Below are positions 1 to 6,265 of a stretch of DNA of 10,058 nt, piece by piece. The position numbers were made by a program, and so were the translations under genes. The stretch comes from Planctomycetaceae bacterium (GTDB lineage: Bacteria; Planctomycetota; Planctomycetia; Planctomycetales; Planctomycetaceae): NCBI GenBank assembly GCA_023258825.1, contig JALQWE010000096.1, positions 1 to 10,058 on the forward strand, read 5' to 3'. Numbering within the stretch: position 1 is the first letter of the stretch; each line of letters opens with the position of its first letter. A model generated the notes under the pieces. The model searched no databases and was not told the DNA's origin. It worked only from the letters and a program-made list of their open reading frames with translations.

Positions 1-480
1 GCCCTGTGGGGTTGCGGCGACGGTTCAACCCTCAATGTTCTGCAGACCCCATACGGAAAGCTCGGGGCCGTCATCTGCTGGGAGAACTACATGCCGCTCC
101 TGCGGACAGCGATGTACGCCAAGGGGATTGAGCTTTATTGTGCTCCCACAGTCGATGATCGCGGCACCTGGATCTCGACCATGCGACATGTCGCCTGCGA
201 AGGGCGCTGTTTCGTCCTCTCCGCTTGTCAGTATCTGCCCGATGAACTCCAGCCAGCCCTCAGCGGAACGCCGCTCATTCGTGGCGGTAGCTGCATCATT
301 TCTCCATTCGGTGACCTACTGGCAGGCCCAGCCTATGGATCAGAACAAATCCTGACCGCCGAAATCGACCTGACCAACATTGTGAAAGGGAAGTTCGACC
401 TGGACGTCGTTGGCCATTATTCCCGCCCGGACATTTTCCAGTTGCGAGTCGACGAACGGGAACAACCCGCAGGCGGGTGA
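1..480 (+). CDS. Nitrilase, carbon-nitrogen hydrolase family (3' part)
   Basis: The frame is open from base 1 and gives the last 159 residues of a nitrilase, which converts organic nitriles to the carboxylic acid and ammonia in the cytoplasm. The nucleophile is the Cys of AVICWENYMPLLR (codon at 76-78), the pattern of true aliphatic/aromatic nitrilases; the next conserved block, APTVDDRGTW followed by MRHVACEGRCFV, is also present. The catalytic Glu and Lys that precede the Cys lie outside the window. The C-terminal end (LDVVGHYSRPDIFQLRVD) is that of a complete enzyme, so the 3' end appears intact even though transposase debris starts at the stop codon. The family is clear. The substrate is not. 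It does not look like N-carbamoylputrescine amidase (AguB), whose Cys motif usually reads CWDQW, so a polyamine link to the deiminases downstream is not supported. Confidence 0.93.
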   Translation, partial: ALWGCGDGSTLNVLQTPYGKLGAVICWENYMPLLRTAMYAKGIELYCAPTVDDRGTWISTMRHVACEGRCFVLSACQYLPDELQPALSGTPLIRGGSCIISPFGDLLAGPAYGSEQILTAEIDLTNIVKGKFDLDVVGHYSRPDIFQLRVDEREQPAGG

Positions 481-590
481 CGATCGACACCTCGCACGTT
501 GAACGGGTCAACCTGACGACTTCCGCGCTGTTGAAGCGGTTCACGCGGCCCTCGCTGTGCTTTTCCAGGAAGCTGGAGAATCTGGTGGCA
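477..590 (+). pseudogene. IS1-like transposase fragment (C-terminal remnant)
   Basis: About 38 codons, read in the frame beginning at 477, give TIDTSHVERVNLTTSALLKR followed by FTRPSLCFSRKLENLVAA. This resembles the C-terminal part of IS1-type DDE transposases, which typically reads like TSHVERQNL, then RRFTR, then FSKKLENL. The Glu in the HVERxNL block would be the last acidic residue of the catalytic triad. The usual continuation (YYNF ... HxTLR) is not found after 590, and no upstream transposase sequence exists because the nitrilase frame runs to 480. It is therefore a short remnant, not an active element, and no terminal inverted repeats were found. Recognition is from memory of the family and not from a search. 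Confidence 0.6.
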
Positions 591-1095
591 GCGCGTGCGG
601 GTGCTGGAAGCGATCGCAGCGGGTCTGCGGAAGTTCACTGGCCAGGACATCAGGACGGACGCGTCCCGAAGGCAGAAATGGCATACCCAACAAGGCCACG
701 CCGATGGGCAGTTGTCGTTGGAATTTCGGCGGTGCAGCGCGCGCCGGTTTGATCGACCGAGCGACGTTCGTGCGACTAACAATACCCGGTTGGTGTCGTC
801 GTTTTGACATCGCATCGGAATGAGATGCGAGCGATGCCGGAGATCAGATTGATGTGACATCAGCGTGTCGGACCGGAGCGTGCAAGACACCTTCCGTGTC
901 CAGCTTCGTCAATGCAAAAATTTCGCGAACAGGCTCTCGACTAGACTCGACGAGAGCATCAGCGGACACTTTATGATCAGCCGTGGATTTGTTCTTATGC
1001 ATGTCACTCCCGAGCGTGGCTGTGCTTGAGACACAACTATCGCCTGTTTGCGTTTTGTTTCATTGGGCGAATTCACCCCACCTGTCTTCAGTGAC
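591..1095. other. Gene-free stretch, partly palindromic
   Basis: No frame here reads like a real protein on either strand; the open frames are Arg/Ser/Pro-rich and lack domain motifs. It may be decayed sequence linked to the transposase fragment on its left. Visible structure: a hairpin CGCATC (811-816) / GATGCG (824-829), a copy of the motif GTGTCGGACCGGAG at 865-878 that recurs at 5613-5626, a small hairpin GACAC/GTGTC at 886-900, and a perfect 7-base inverted repeat at 933-957. Confidence 0.55.
933..957. repeat. Perfect 7-bp inverted repeat upstream of the AraC-family gene
   Basis: GCTCTCG (933-939) and CGAGAGC (951-957) are exact reverse complements with an 11-base spacer. There is no T run after it, so it is not a clear terminator. 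It lies about 140-180 bases before the regulator start and could be an operator or a transcript hairpin; function is a guess. Confidence 0.35.
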
Positions 1096-2016
1096 ATGTT
1101 GATTGGACCAGCAATGCCCATGCATTCGGATGCGGAATACAAACACAGGATCTGTCGAGCGATCGACTTCATCAATGCGAATCTGTCGACCAGTCCGACG
1201 GTCGCAGAGATTGCGGCGGCAGCTCCGTTTTCGGTGTTTCATTTTCAGCGGCTTTTCCATGCGATTGTTGGAGAGACAGTCGCGGATTTCACTCGGCGAA
1301 TTCGGCTGGAGACGGCGGCGCGGCATCTAGTGTTTCGGCCTCATGAAGACATTACAAGCCTCGCGATGGAACTTGGATATTCAAGTTCACAGAATTTCGC
1401 GAAGGCCTTTCGCAAGCACTTCGACGTTTCACCTACCGAGTATCGACAGCGACATGCTGATTCGAGGGAAGTGCCGCGAGACGAACAAGAGACGCCAGAT
1501 TCAGCTCAGATGATTTCTGCTTCATTGGAATCCTCGACTTCTGATCTCAATGTCATCGTCAGATCTCTGCCGGAAGTTCGAATCGCATACCGGCGACATT
1601 TCGGATCCTACAACGATCGCGGAGTGCAGGCGACGTTTGACGAATTGCAGCGATGGGCAGCAGCTCGGCAGTTGCATGTGGACGATCGATATCTCGGTAT
1701 CCCGTGGGATGATTCTGATATAACGCCTAACGACAAGTGTCGCTTCGATGTGTGCCTGCAGCTCGACGACGGCATCTGGCCCGGAGCTGGCATGAATACT
1801 CAATCCATTCCTGCCGGTCGCTACGCCATTTTTCGATGCGACGTCATACAACACGACTTTGATCTGCCGTGGACTCGCCTGATGCGGCATTGGCTGCCTC
1901 GCAGCGGCTATCTGCCAGCGGATGGTCCTCGATTTGAACGGTATTTCTCCGACGGACAGCTTACTCCGGACGGCCGCTGGGACATTGAGATCTGCCTGCC
2001 TGTCGTTCCCCTGTGA
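1096..2016 (+). CDS. AraC-family regulator with GyrI-like effector-binding domain
   Basis: A one-component transcription regulator of the Rob/SoxS-like AraC branch. Starts are uncertain: TTG 1048, ATG 1096, ATG 1114 and ATG 1120 are in frame. None has a strong ribosome site, and homologous domains begin near 1123 (HSDAEYKHRICRAIDFINAN), so 1096 is a compromise and 1114 equally possible. Numbered from 1114, the first helix-turn-helix is at about 28-47 (TVAEIAAAAPFSVFHFQRLF) and the second at 77-98, with the typical AMELGYSSSQNFAKAFRKHF and the SPTEYR ending near 111. After a polar linker (112-145), residues 146-300 form a GyrI-like domain (LPEVRIAYRRHFGSY ... ending DIEICLPV), which in Rob/BmrR-type proteins binds drug-like or amphipathic ligands. 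No obvious target sits beside it; the neighbouring genes are spaced too far to be an operon. Domain calls are secure, the ligand is unknown. Confidence 0.92.
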   Translation: MLIGPAMPMHSDAEYKHRICRAIDFINANLSTSPTVAEIAAAAPFSVFHFQRLFHAIVGETVADFTRRIRLETAARHLVFRPHEDITSLAMELGYSSSQNFAKAFRKHFDVSPTEYRQRHADSREVPRDEQETPDSAQMISASLESSTSDLNVIVRSLPEVRIAYRRHFGSYNDRGVQATFDELQRWAAARQLHVDDRYLGIPWDDSDITPNDKCRFDVCLQLDDGIWPGAGMNTQSIPAGRYAIFRCDVIQHDFDLPWTRLMRHWLPRSGYLPADGPRFERYFSDGQLTPDGRWDIEICLPVVPL

Positions 2017-2076
2017 GGCAGTTATCCACGGCGAGCAGTAGTTGTCAATCCTCTGTTTGTGGGCGGCACCAGGAAT

Positions 2077-2114
2077 CGGGGACTCACGTCGGCTCACGTT
2101 CCCCGCTCGCCGAC
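2077..2114. repeat. Palindromic repeat after the AraC-family gene (possible terminator or REP-like unit)
   Basis: CGGGGA (2077-2082) pairs with TCCCCG (2100-2105), and GTCGGC (2088-2093) pairs with GCCGAC (2109-2114), so two alternative hairpins are possible. CTCACGT occurs twice inside it (2083-2089 and 2093-2099). The 2091-2111 part resembles the reverse complement of 4201-4221, suggesting an interspersed repeat family and not just a unique terminator. No T run follows. Confidence 0.45.
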
Positions 2115-2233
2115 TCCCGCAAAAGCACAAATGGAAACATCCGCAGCACGGACGGAAACGCCGAGATCGTCGAAGAAGTGCATGATTCGGACACGTTGCT
2201 GATGTGGCAGCGATGATTCTCAAGTCACACTTC

Positions 2234-2237
2234 TGGA
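2234..2237 (+). promoter_or_regulatory. Ribosome binding site deciding the start at 2246
   Basis: GGAG lies 8 bases before ATG 2246, while the upstream in-frame starts 2204 and 2213 have no purine-rich box. Starting here also puts the basic leader and the LEPR-XLL-like motif at the usual distance from the N-terminus. Confidence 0.65.
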
Positions 2238-2245
2238 GACGACCG

Positions 2246-4183
2246 ATGACACTCTTCAATTCTCTGTTCGGAAACAATCGACGACGAAACCATGTCGCCG
2301 GGAATCGCTGTGCCTTGGAATCTTTGGAAACTCGTCAGTTGCTGGCGGCCACTTTGACGGCGAACGGAGCATGGAACATCACCGGCACCAATGGCAATGA
2401 TGAAATCTATGTGGCTCGGGATGACGTCGATCCGTCAGTGCTGCTGGCGGAAATCAACGGCCGGATCGTCGATGAGCACTACGCGGCCGATGTGAAGTCG
2501 ATCCAGATTTCCGGCGGCGCTGGGAACGATCATATCCAGATTGATGAGTCGGCCAGAAAAATCACAACGCCGACCATGCTGCGCGGCGATAATGGTAATG
2601 ACGTCATCGTCGGAGGTTCCGGCAACGACACGATCTACGGCGGACGCGGTAATGATCGGCTTAGCGGCAACGCTGGCAAAGATCGCATCTTTGGCGACGA
2701 CGGAGATGACTACCTCAATGGCGGTCCGGGTGATGACGTGCTCAACGGAGGTACGGGACGAAATCAGCTTGTCGATGAACCTGCCGCGAGCAGCGTGAAG
2801 AATCGAGTTCCAGCCGAATGGGAGCGTCACGATTCGACATGGATGCAATGGCCCAAAGGTGAAGAGCGATCTTACCGTGACAACTTCGCCGGGATCATCA
2901 AAGCTCTGCAACGCACCGAGCAGGTGAATCTGGTTGTGGAAAGTCAGTCGGCGAAGACCGAAGCGACCCAGTTTCTGACTCAGCAAGGCGTGCCGTTGAA
3001 CAACGTGCAATTCCAGATCATGCCGTACGACTGGAGCTGGATGCGCGACAACGGAGCGATCTGGGTTGAGCAAACAGATTCCACAGGCGCCAGGAAAATG
3101 GCCGTGCAGGACTGGGGCTTCGACGGCTGGGGCGGCGATGGCGGGCCGTCTCGAAAGGACGACGCGGTGCCGCAGCATGTCGCGAGGATCGAAAGCGTTG
3201 GATACGAAAAAGTCGATGTTGTGCTGGAAAAAGGGACGCTGGAATTCAATGGCAAAGACACCGTCATAACGTCCTGGACGGTTCTGCATCAACGAAACCC
3301 AACCATGAGTCGCAGCCAGCTGGAAACGGTGTTGAAGGATAAGTTCGGCGTGTCAAAAGTGGTCTGGCTGGAGGGGCAAACCGCCGGTGACCTCACTGAC
3401 GGACACGTCGACGGGATCGCTCGCTTCGTGAATGAGAACACCGTTGTCGTGAGCCGCTACGCGAATCAGAACGACCCGGATGCGGCGTTGTTCGAGAAAT
3501 CAGCCGCCATCATTGGAGCCGCCGGCTTCAACGTTGTGCGACTGGACATCCCCGGTTACGTGCAGTATCGAGGCGAACGGCTCGCGGCCAACTACACGAA
3601 TTTTCTTGTGGCAAATGGAGTCGTCGTGGCATCCAGTTACGGCAATGCTCAGTTCGACAATAGCGCCAAGCTGCAGTTGCAGAAGCTGTTCCCCGGTCGT
3701 GAAGTGATCATGACCGATACTCGCGAACTGTGGTTCAACGGTGGCGCGGTGCATTGCGTGACGAACGACCAGCCATTGATGATGGCGACAGTTACTGCGT
3801 CATCGAATCAACCAGCTTCGACGACGTCGGGCACATCAGCCATCAGTGCCACTTCACCAAACGAATTGTTGATGAATGCGGCCGCGGCCGATCAACAGTT
3901 TGGATTGAGGACAACCGGTAAGCTGTTCGAAAACTGGGGCGGTCGCGGGGAGAAATGGATGATGGGTAACGACGACTGGTACTTCGTCACTCCAAACGGA
4001 AGCCTCTACCGCTGGAATCGAGTCGCCAATCGAGCGGAAGGAACGCTGGTGGCTCCGTTGGATGCGTCGTTTCACCGAGACCCCGCGACGATCTATGATG
4101 CGTCAGAACTTGCCGCGAAGGAGTTGGATTTGTTAAGTCTGGATGGATTATTTGCTCAGTCACTTGAGGCTTTGCAGGTGTAA
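2246..4183 (+). CDS. Secreted agmatine/peptidylarginine deiminase-family protein with RTX-like repeats
   Basis: The ATG at 2246 is preferred because GGAG (2234-2237) is correctly spaced before it; in-frame GTG 2204 and ATG 2213 lack one. The 645-residue product begins with a basic leader and LESLETRQLLAA (24-35), the planctomycete LEPR-XLL-type export motif. Residues 88-172 carry glycine/aspartate nonapeptide-like repeats (GGSGNDTIYGGRGNDRL, GDDGDDYLNGGPGDDVL), probably calcium binding. Residues 188-510 form a PAD_porph/agmatine deiminase domain: VPAEWERHDSTWMQWP, MRDNG (Asp268), TDGHVDG (His387, Asp389), NF (Asn452) and GGAVHCVTNDQP (nucleophile Cys504). These residues support deimination of agmatine or of arginine in peptides, outside the cytoplasm. 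One odd point is LEKG at 327-330 where the family usually has LEGG. A Ser/Thr-rich linker leads to a C-terminal segment (about 560-620, WYFVTPNGSLYRWN ... LDASFHRDP) of a kind I recall from other planctomycete surface proteins; its role is unknown. Substrate is not determined. Confidence 0.93.
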   Translation: MTLFNSLFGNNRRRNHVAGNRCALESLETRQLLAATLTANGAWNITGTNGNDEIYVARDDVDPSVLLAEINGRIVDEHYAADVKSIQISGGAGNDHIQIDESARKITTPTMLRGDNGNDVIVGGSGNDTIYGGRGNDRLSGNAGKDRIFGDDGDDYLNGGPGDDVLNGGTGRNQLVDEPAASSVKNRVPAEWERHDSTWMQWPKGEERSYRDNFAGIIKALQRTEQVNLVVESQSAKTEATQFLTQQGVPLNNVQFQIMPYDWSWMRDNGAIWVEQTDSTGARKMAVQDWGFDGWGGDGGPSRKDDAVPQHVARIESVGYEKVDVVLEKGTLEFNGKDTVITSWTVLHQRNPTMSRSQLETVLKDKFGVSKVVWLEGQTAGDLTDGHVDGIARFVNENTVVVSRYANQNDPDAALFEKSAAIIGAAGFNVVRLDIPGYVQYRGERLAANYTNFLVANGVVVASSYGNAQFDNSAKLQLQKLFPGREVIMTDTRELWFNGGAVHCVTNDQPLMMATVTASSNQPASTTSGTSAISATSPNELLMNAAAADQQFGLRTTGKLFENWGGRGEKWMMGNDDWYFVTPNGSLYRWNRVANRAEGTLVAPLDASFHRDPATIYDASELAAKELDLLSLDGLFAQSLEALQV

Positions 4184-4198
4184 ACACATTTCAGTTGT

Positions 4199-4312
4199 TG
4201 GGCGAGCGGGAACGTAAGTCCTCTGATTCGTTCTGCCAGGGATTCCGGTCAAGCGATTCGATCAGGAGATTGACGCACCGGGTTCTATCAGGCGATTGAC
4301 ATCCCCCGCTCA
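4199..4312. repeat. Composite repeat block between the two deiminase genes
   Basis: The left edge (4201-4221) resembles the inverted complement of 2091-2111. GAGCGGG (4204-4210) is the reverse complement of CCCGCTC (4305-4311), so the block is bounded by inverted sequences. Inside are three related units TCAAGCGATT (4249-4258), TCAGGAGATT (4262-4271) and TCAGGCGATT (4288-4297); the last two extend to ATCAGGnGATTGAC with 13 of 14 bases identical. No gene is visible. It may be a REP/MITE-like element or an untranslated leader with structure for the following gene. Confidence 0.45.
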
Positions 4313-4356
4313 CCAGCGTCACTTTCATTTCCGCAGTCACATAACGAGACACCACA

Positions 4357-5493
4357 ATGGACCGTCGAGAATTCCTTCTCCAAACCATCTGTGCCGCGGC
4401 CGCCATGGCTGGGCCATTCCGTTCACTTTCTGCTGACGACAAGAAAATCTCTGCCATGCCGGACTACAAATCGACAGGCACCAAGTTGCTGACAGGCTCA
4501 ACGCCGGTTGCGGATGGATTTCGATTCCCGGCCGAATGGGAAGAGCACGAGTATACGATCATGGTTATGCCGCCACCACAGAACTGGAAAGACTACGGCA
4601 TTCCACTAGAAGATGTGCGAGGCCAGTGGGCGGACGTCGCGAACAAGCTCAGCGAATACGAGCCCGTGCTGATGGTCGTTCATCCGAGCGAGCGGAAGCA
4701 CACTCAGAAGTTGTTCAGCAAAGAAATTGAAATCGTTGAGTTCGCCGTTAACGATGGCTGGGCTCGCGATTCTGGCCCAATGGTCCTCGTCAACGGCAAG
4801 GGCGAACGGCGAATCGCAGGCTTCACCTTCAACGGCTGGGGAGCCAAGTTTCCACCGTACAGCGATGACTCGCTGCTCAAAGGGCGGCTGGGTAAACATC
4901 TCAACATGCCGCTCTATCCGATTGACCTGGTGCTGGAAGGTGGAGCCGTCGCCGTTGACGGTGAAGGCACTGTGCTGACGACCGAGCAATGTCTGCTGAA
5001 CAAGAACCGCAACTCTGCCAATGATCGGGCGAAGGTTGAGAAGATGCTGAACGATTCGCTGGGAACGTCAAAAGTTATCTGGCTGGGCAAAGGTCTGGAA
5101 CCGGACCCCGTGACGGACGGTCACATCGACGGCATCGCGGCGTTCGCAGAGCCAGGAGTCGTCCTTCTGCACATGACGAAGGATAAGAACGACGTAAACT
5201 ACGAAATTTGTCAGGATGCCAAGCGTCGTCTGAAGGAGACGACTGACGCAAAAGGCCGCAAGCTGGAAGTGATTGAACTTCCGCTGGACTCAGAACTATC
5301 GCACATGAACTTTTACATCGGCAACGAATGCATTCTTGTCCCCATCACCACTCGTCGTGAAGAAGACGAACGCCCAATTGGCATTCTCCGCGAAGTCTTC
5401 GCCGACTACGAAGTTATCGGTATCGACGGCACCGTTCTTGGCGAAGGCGGAGGAGGGATTCACTGCATTACTCAGCAGGTGCCAAAGGTTTGA
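4357..5493 (+). CDS. Agmatine deiminase-family protein with twin-arginine signal
   Basis: The family hydrolyses agmatine to N-carbamoylputrescine and ammonia, or, in its peptidylarginine deiminase members, arginine to citrulline. The 378-residue protein starts MDRREFLLQTICAAAAMAG, a twin-arginine (Tat) signal with a short hydrophobic stretch and probable cleavage near residue 26. The catalytic domain (55-375) has FPAEWEEHEYTIMVMP, WARDSGP (Asp138), LEGGAVAVDG (Glu194), TTEQCLLNKNRN, TDGHIDG (Asp254, His256), MNFYIGN (Asn318) and GGGGIHCITQQ (nucleophile Cys370): every expected active-site block. Size is normal for agmatine deiminase (about 340-370) plus the signal. ATG 4357 is the only start that gives the Tat motif; the upstream ribosome site is weak. 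It lies 173 bases after a longer paralogue of different architecture, so they may be separate transcripts. Export of an enzyme usually cytoplasmic in polyamine biosynthesis suggests use of external agmatine or peptide substrates. Which one cannot be told. Confidence 0.93.
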   Translation: MDRREFLLQTICAAAAMAGPFRSLSADDKKISAMPDYKSTGTKLLTGSTPVADGFRFPAEWEEHEYTIMVMPPPQNWKDYGIPLEDVRGQWADVANKLSEYEPVLMVVHPSERKHTQKLFSKEIEIVEFAVNDGWARDSGPMVLVNGKGERRIAGFTFNGWGAKFPPYSDDSLLKGRLGKHLNMPLYPIDLVLEGGAVAVDGEGTVLTTEQCLLNKNRNSANDRAKVEKMLNDSLGTSKVIWLGKGLEPDPVTDGHIDGIAAFAEPGVVLLHMTKDKNDVNYEICQDAKRRLKETTDAKGRKLEVIELPLDSELSHMNFYIGNECILVPITTRREEDERPIGILREVFADYEVIGIDGTVLGEGGGGIHCITQQVPKV

Positions 5494-5509
5494 GCCAAGA
5501 AATTCAATC

Positions 5510-5560
5510 GCCGGATGGATGTTTAAAAAGATCGGATCACATGGCCGCTTTTTATCCGGC
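5510..5560. terminator. Imperfect hairpin after the Tat-exported deiminase
   Basis: GCCGGAT (5510-5516) pairs with ATCCGGC (5554-5560) and AAAAAG (5525-5530) with CTTTTT (5548-5553), leaving an 8-base bulge on the left arm and a 17-base loop. It starts 17 bases after the stop codon. The T run lies inside the arm and not after it, so it is not a classic intrinsic terminator; it may still end or protect the transcript. Confidence 0.35.
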
Positions 5561-5605
5561 TCGTGTTGTTCGGGCAAACTGCTCCTGTCACATCGACTGG
5601 ACACA

Positions 5606-5649
5606 CTCCGGGGTGTCGGACCGGAGTAGCGAAGCGAACTCTCGTTCGC
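5606..5649. repeat. REP-like double hairpin sharing a 14-base motif with 865-878
   Basis: Two adjoining hairpins: CTCCGG (5606-5611) with CCGGAG (5621-5626), and GCGAAC (5634-5639) with GTTCGC (5644-5649) closing a TCTC loop. The first includes GTGTCGGACCGGAG (5613-5626), identical to 865-878. CCGGAG and GTTCGC return at about 5665-5695 in a looser copy. No coding potential is seen in 5494-5731. The pattern suits an interspersed palindromic repeat. Confidence 0.5.
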
Positions 5650-5731
5650 AACATCGGTCGTGACCACCGGAGCGTCGAAGAGGTGCGTTCGCGGGCCATT
5701 CCAAGAAGGGCTAATCATCAGTCAGATTCGC

Positions 5732-6230
5732 TCATTCGATGTGGCATGTTCCATTGATTAATTTCTGTTGAACTTTCTGAGATTTGCACTCGACCGAAAA
5801 CATGAAGGGCTTGTAGGTATCGATACCCCGTTTTGTTGCCTGCTCAGCAAGTGTCTGATCAAACTTCTCGATATCAATTGCCTCACGCAGCATGACTTCC
5901 TGTGATTCCGTTACCTGCCCTCCAACGAACAGTGCTGCCTGCAACAAAAAACAGCGAGGTCATTGAAGATAACGGGCATGCCATCACTGCCAACGACGTA
6001 ACGACCGCCTTGCTGTCAAAGATTGAGATCTCACCCTTGCGTCGCTCAAAAGCACCTACGCCAAAGAAGTGACGTCTCTGCAACAAAAACTCCCGTGTGA
6101 TGCGTCCCTGCTGCTCTATGATTGTCTTATGCATGGAGCAATACTGATCAATGCCGTCAACCTGTACTTGCGCGTTTGCGATGGGAGCCACAACACCGTG
6201 GGGGAGACATGCCAGCTAGACTGCTTTCAT
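5732..6230 (-). pseudogene. Decayed acetolactate decarboxylase-like gene
   Basis: Reading the - strand from ATG 6230 gives MKAV, an amber TAG (6218-6216), then in frame LACLPHGVVAPIANA, a fair signal-peptide core, and QVQVDGIDQYCSMHKTIIEQ. The frame continues through FFGVGAFERRKGEISIFDSK, breaks near 5995-6008, continues in a second frame as VVGSDGMPVIFNDLAVF, and breaks again at the six-A run 5946-5951. The third frame reads LFVGGQVTESQEVMLREAID and ends with KPFMFSVE ... LINGTC before TGA at 5734-5732. The blocks resemble short, secreted proteins annotated as alpha-acetolactate decarboxylase (VGAF/GEI, then PF.F.IEG, then HVINGAC). The total is about 165 codons. TAG could come from TGG by one substitution. 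The broken state is directly visible; the family name is from memory and less sure. GTG 6191 could initiate only a truncated product. Confidence 0.68.
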
Positions 6231-6265
6231 AGACCACAGTCTCAGACTTCGTACCGAAGGCCGTT

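Noticed and set aside
1..480. Nitrilase as N-carbamoylputrescine amidase forming a polyamine pathway with the deiminases
   Set aside because: The Cys motif CWENYMPLLR is that of aliphatic/aromatic nitrilases, not AguB, and about 1.7 kb with a regulator gene separates it from the first deiminase.
417..890. 157-residue - strand frame and overlapping + strand frames in the spacer after the nitrilase
   Set aside because: Composition is Arg/Ser/His-rich with no family motifs; only the short transposase-like part at 477-590 is credible.
1522..2277. 251-residue open frame on the - strand across the AraC-family gene end
   Set aside because: It is antisense to the GyrI-like domain, low in recognisable motifs and rich in Arg/Ser/Cys; a shadow frame.
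2435..3292. 285-residue open frame on the - strand inside the RTX-linked deiminase gene
   Set aside because: It is antisense to a clearly recognised domain with catalytic motifs, has no domain of its own, and is explained by codon bias of the + strand gene.
4199..4312. CRISPR-like array in the repeat block
   Set aside because: Only three short degenerate decamers with unequal spacing and no cas genes.
5510..5560. Strong intrinsic terminator after the second deiminase
   Set aside because: The T run is inside the stem and an 8-base bulge is needed, so it is listed only as a weak candidate.
6216..6218. Recoded amber (pyrrolysine-like) in the acetolactate decarboxylase-like gene
   Set aside because: Two further frameshifts downstream show simple decay, and the codon falls inside a signal peptide where Trp fits.
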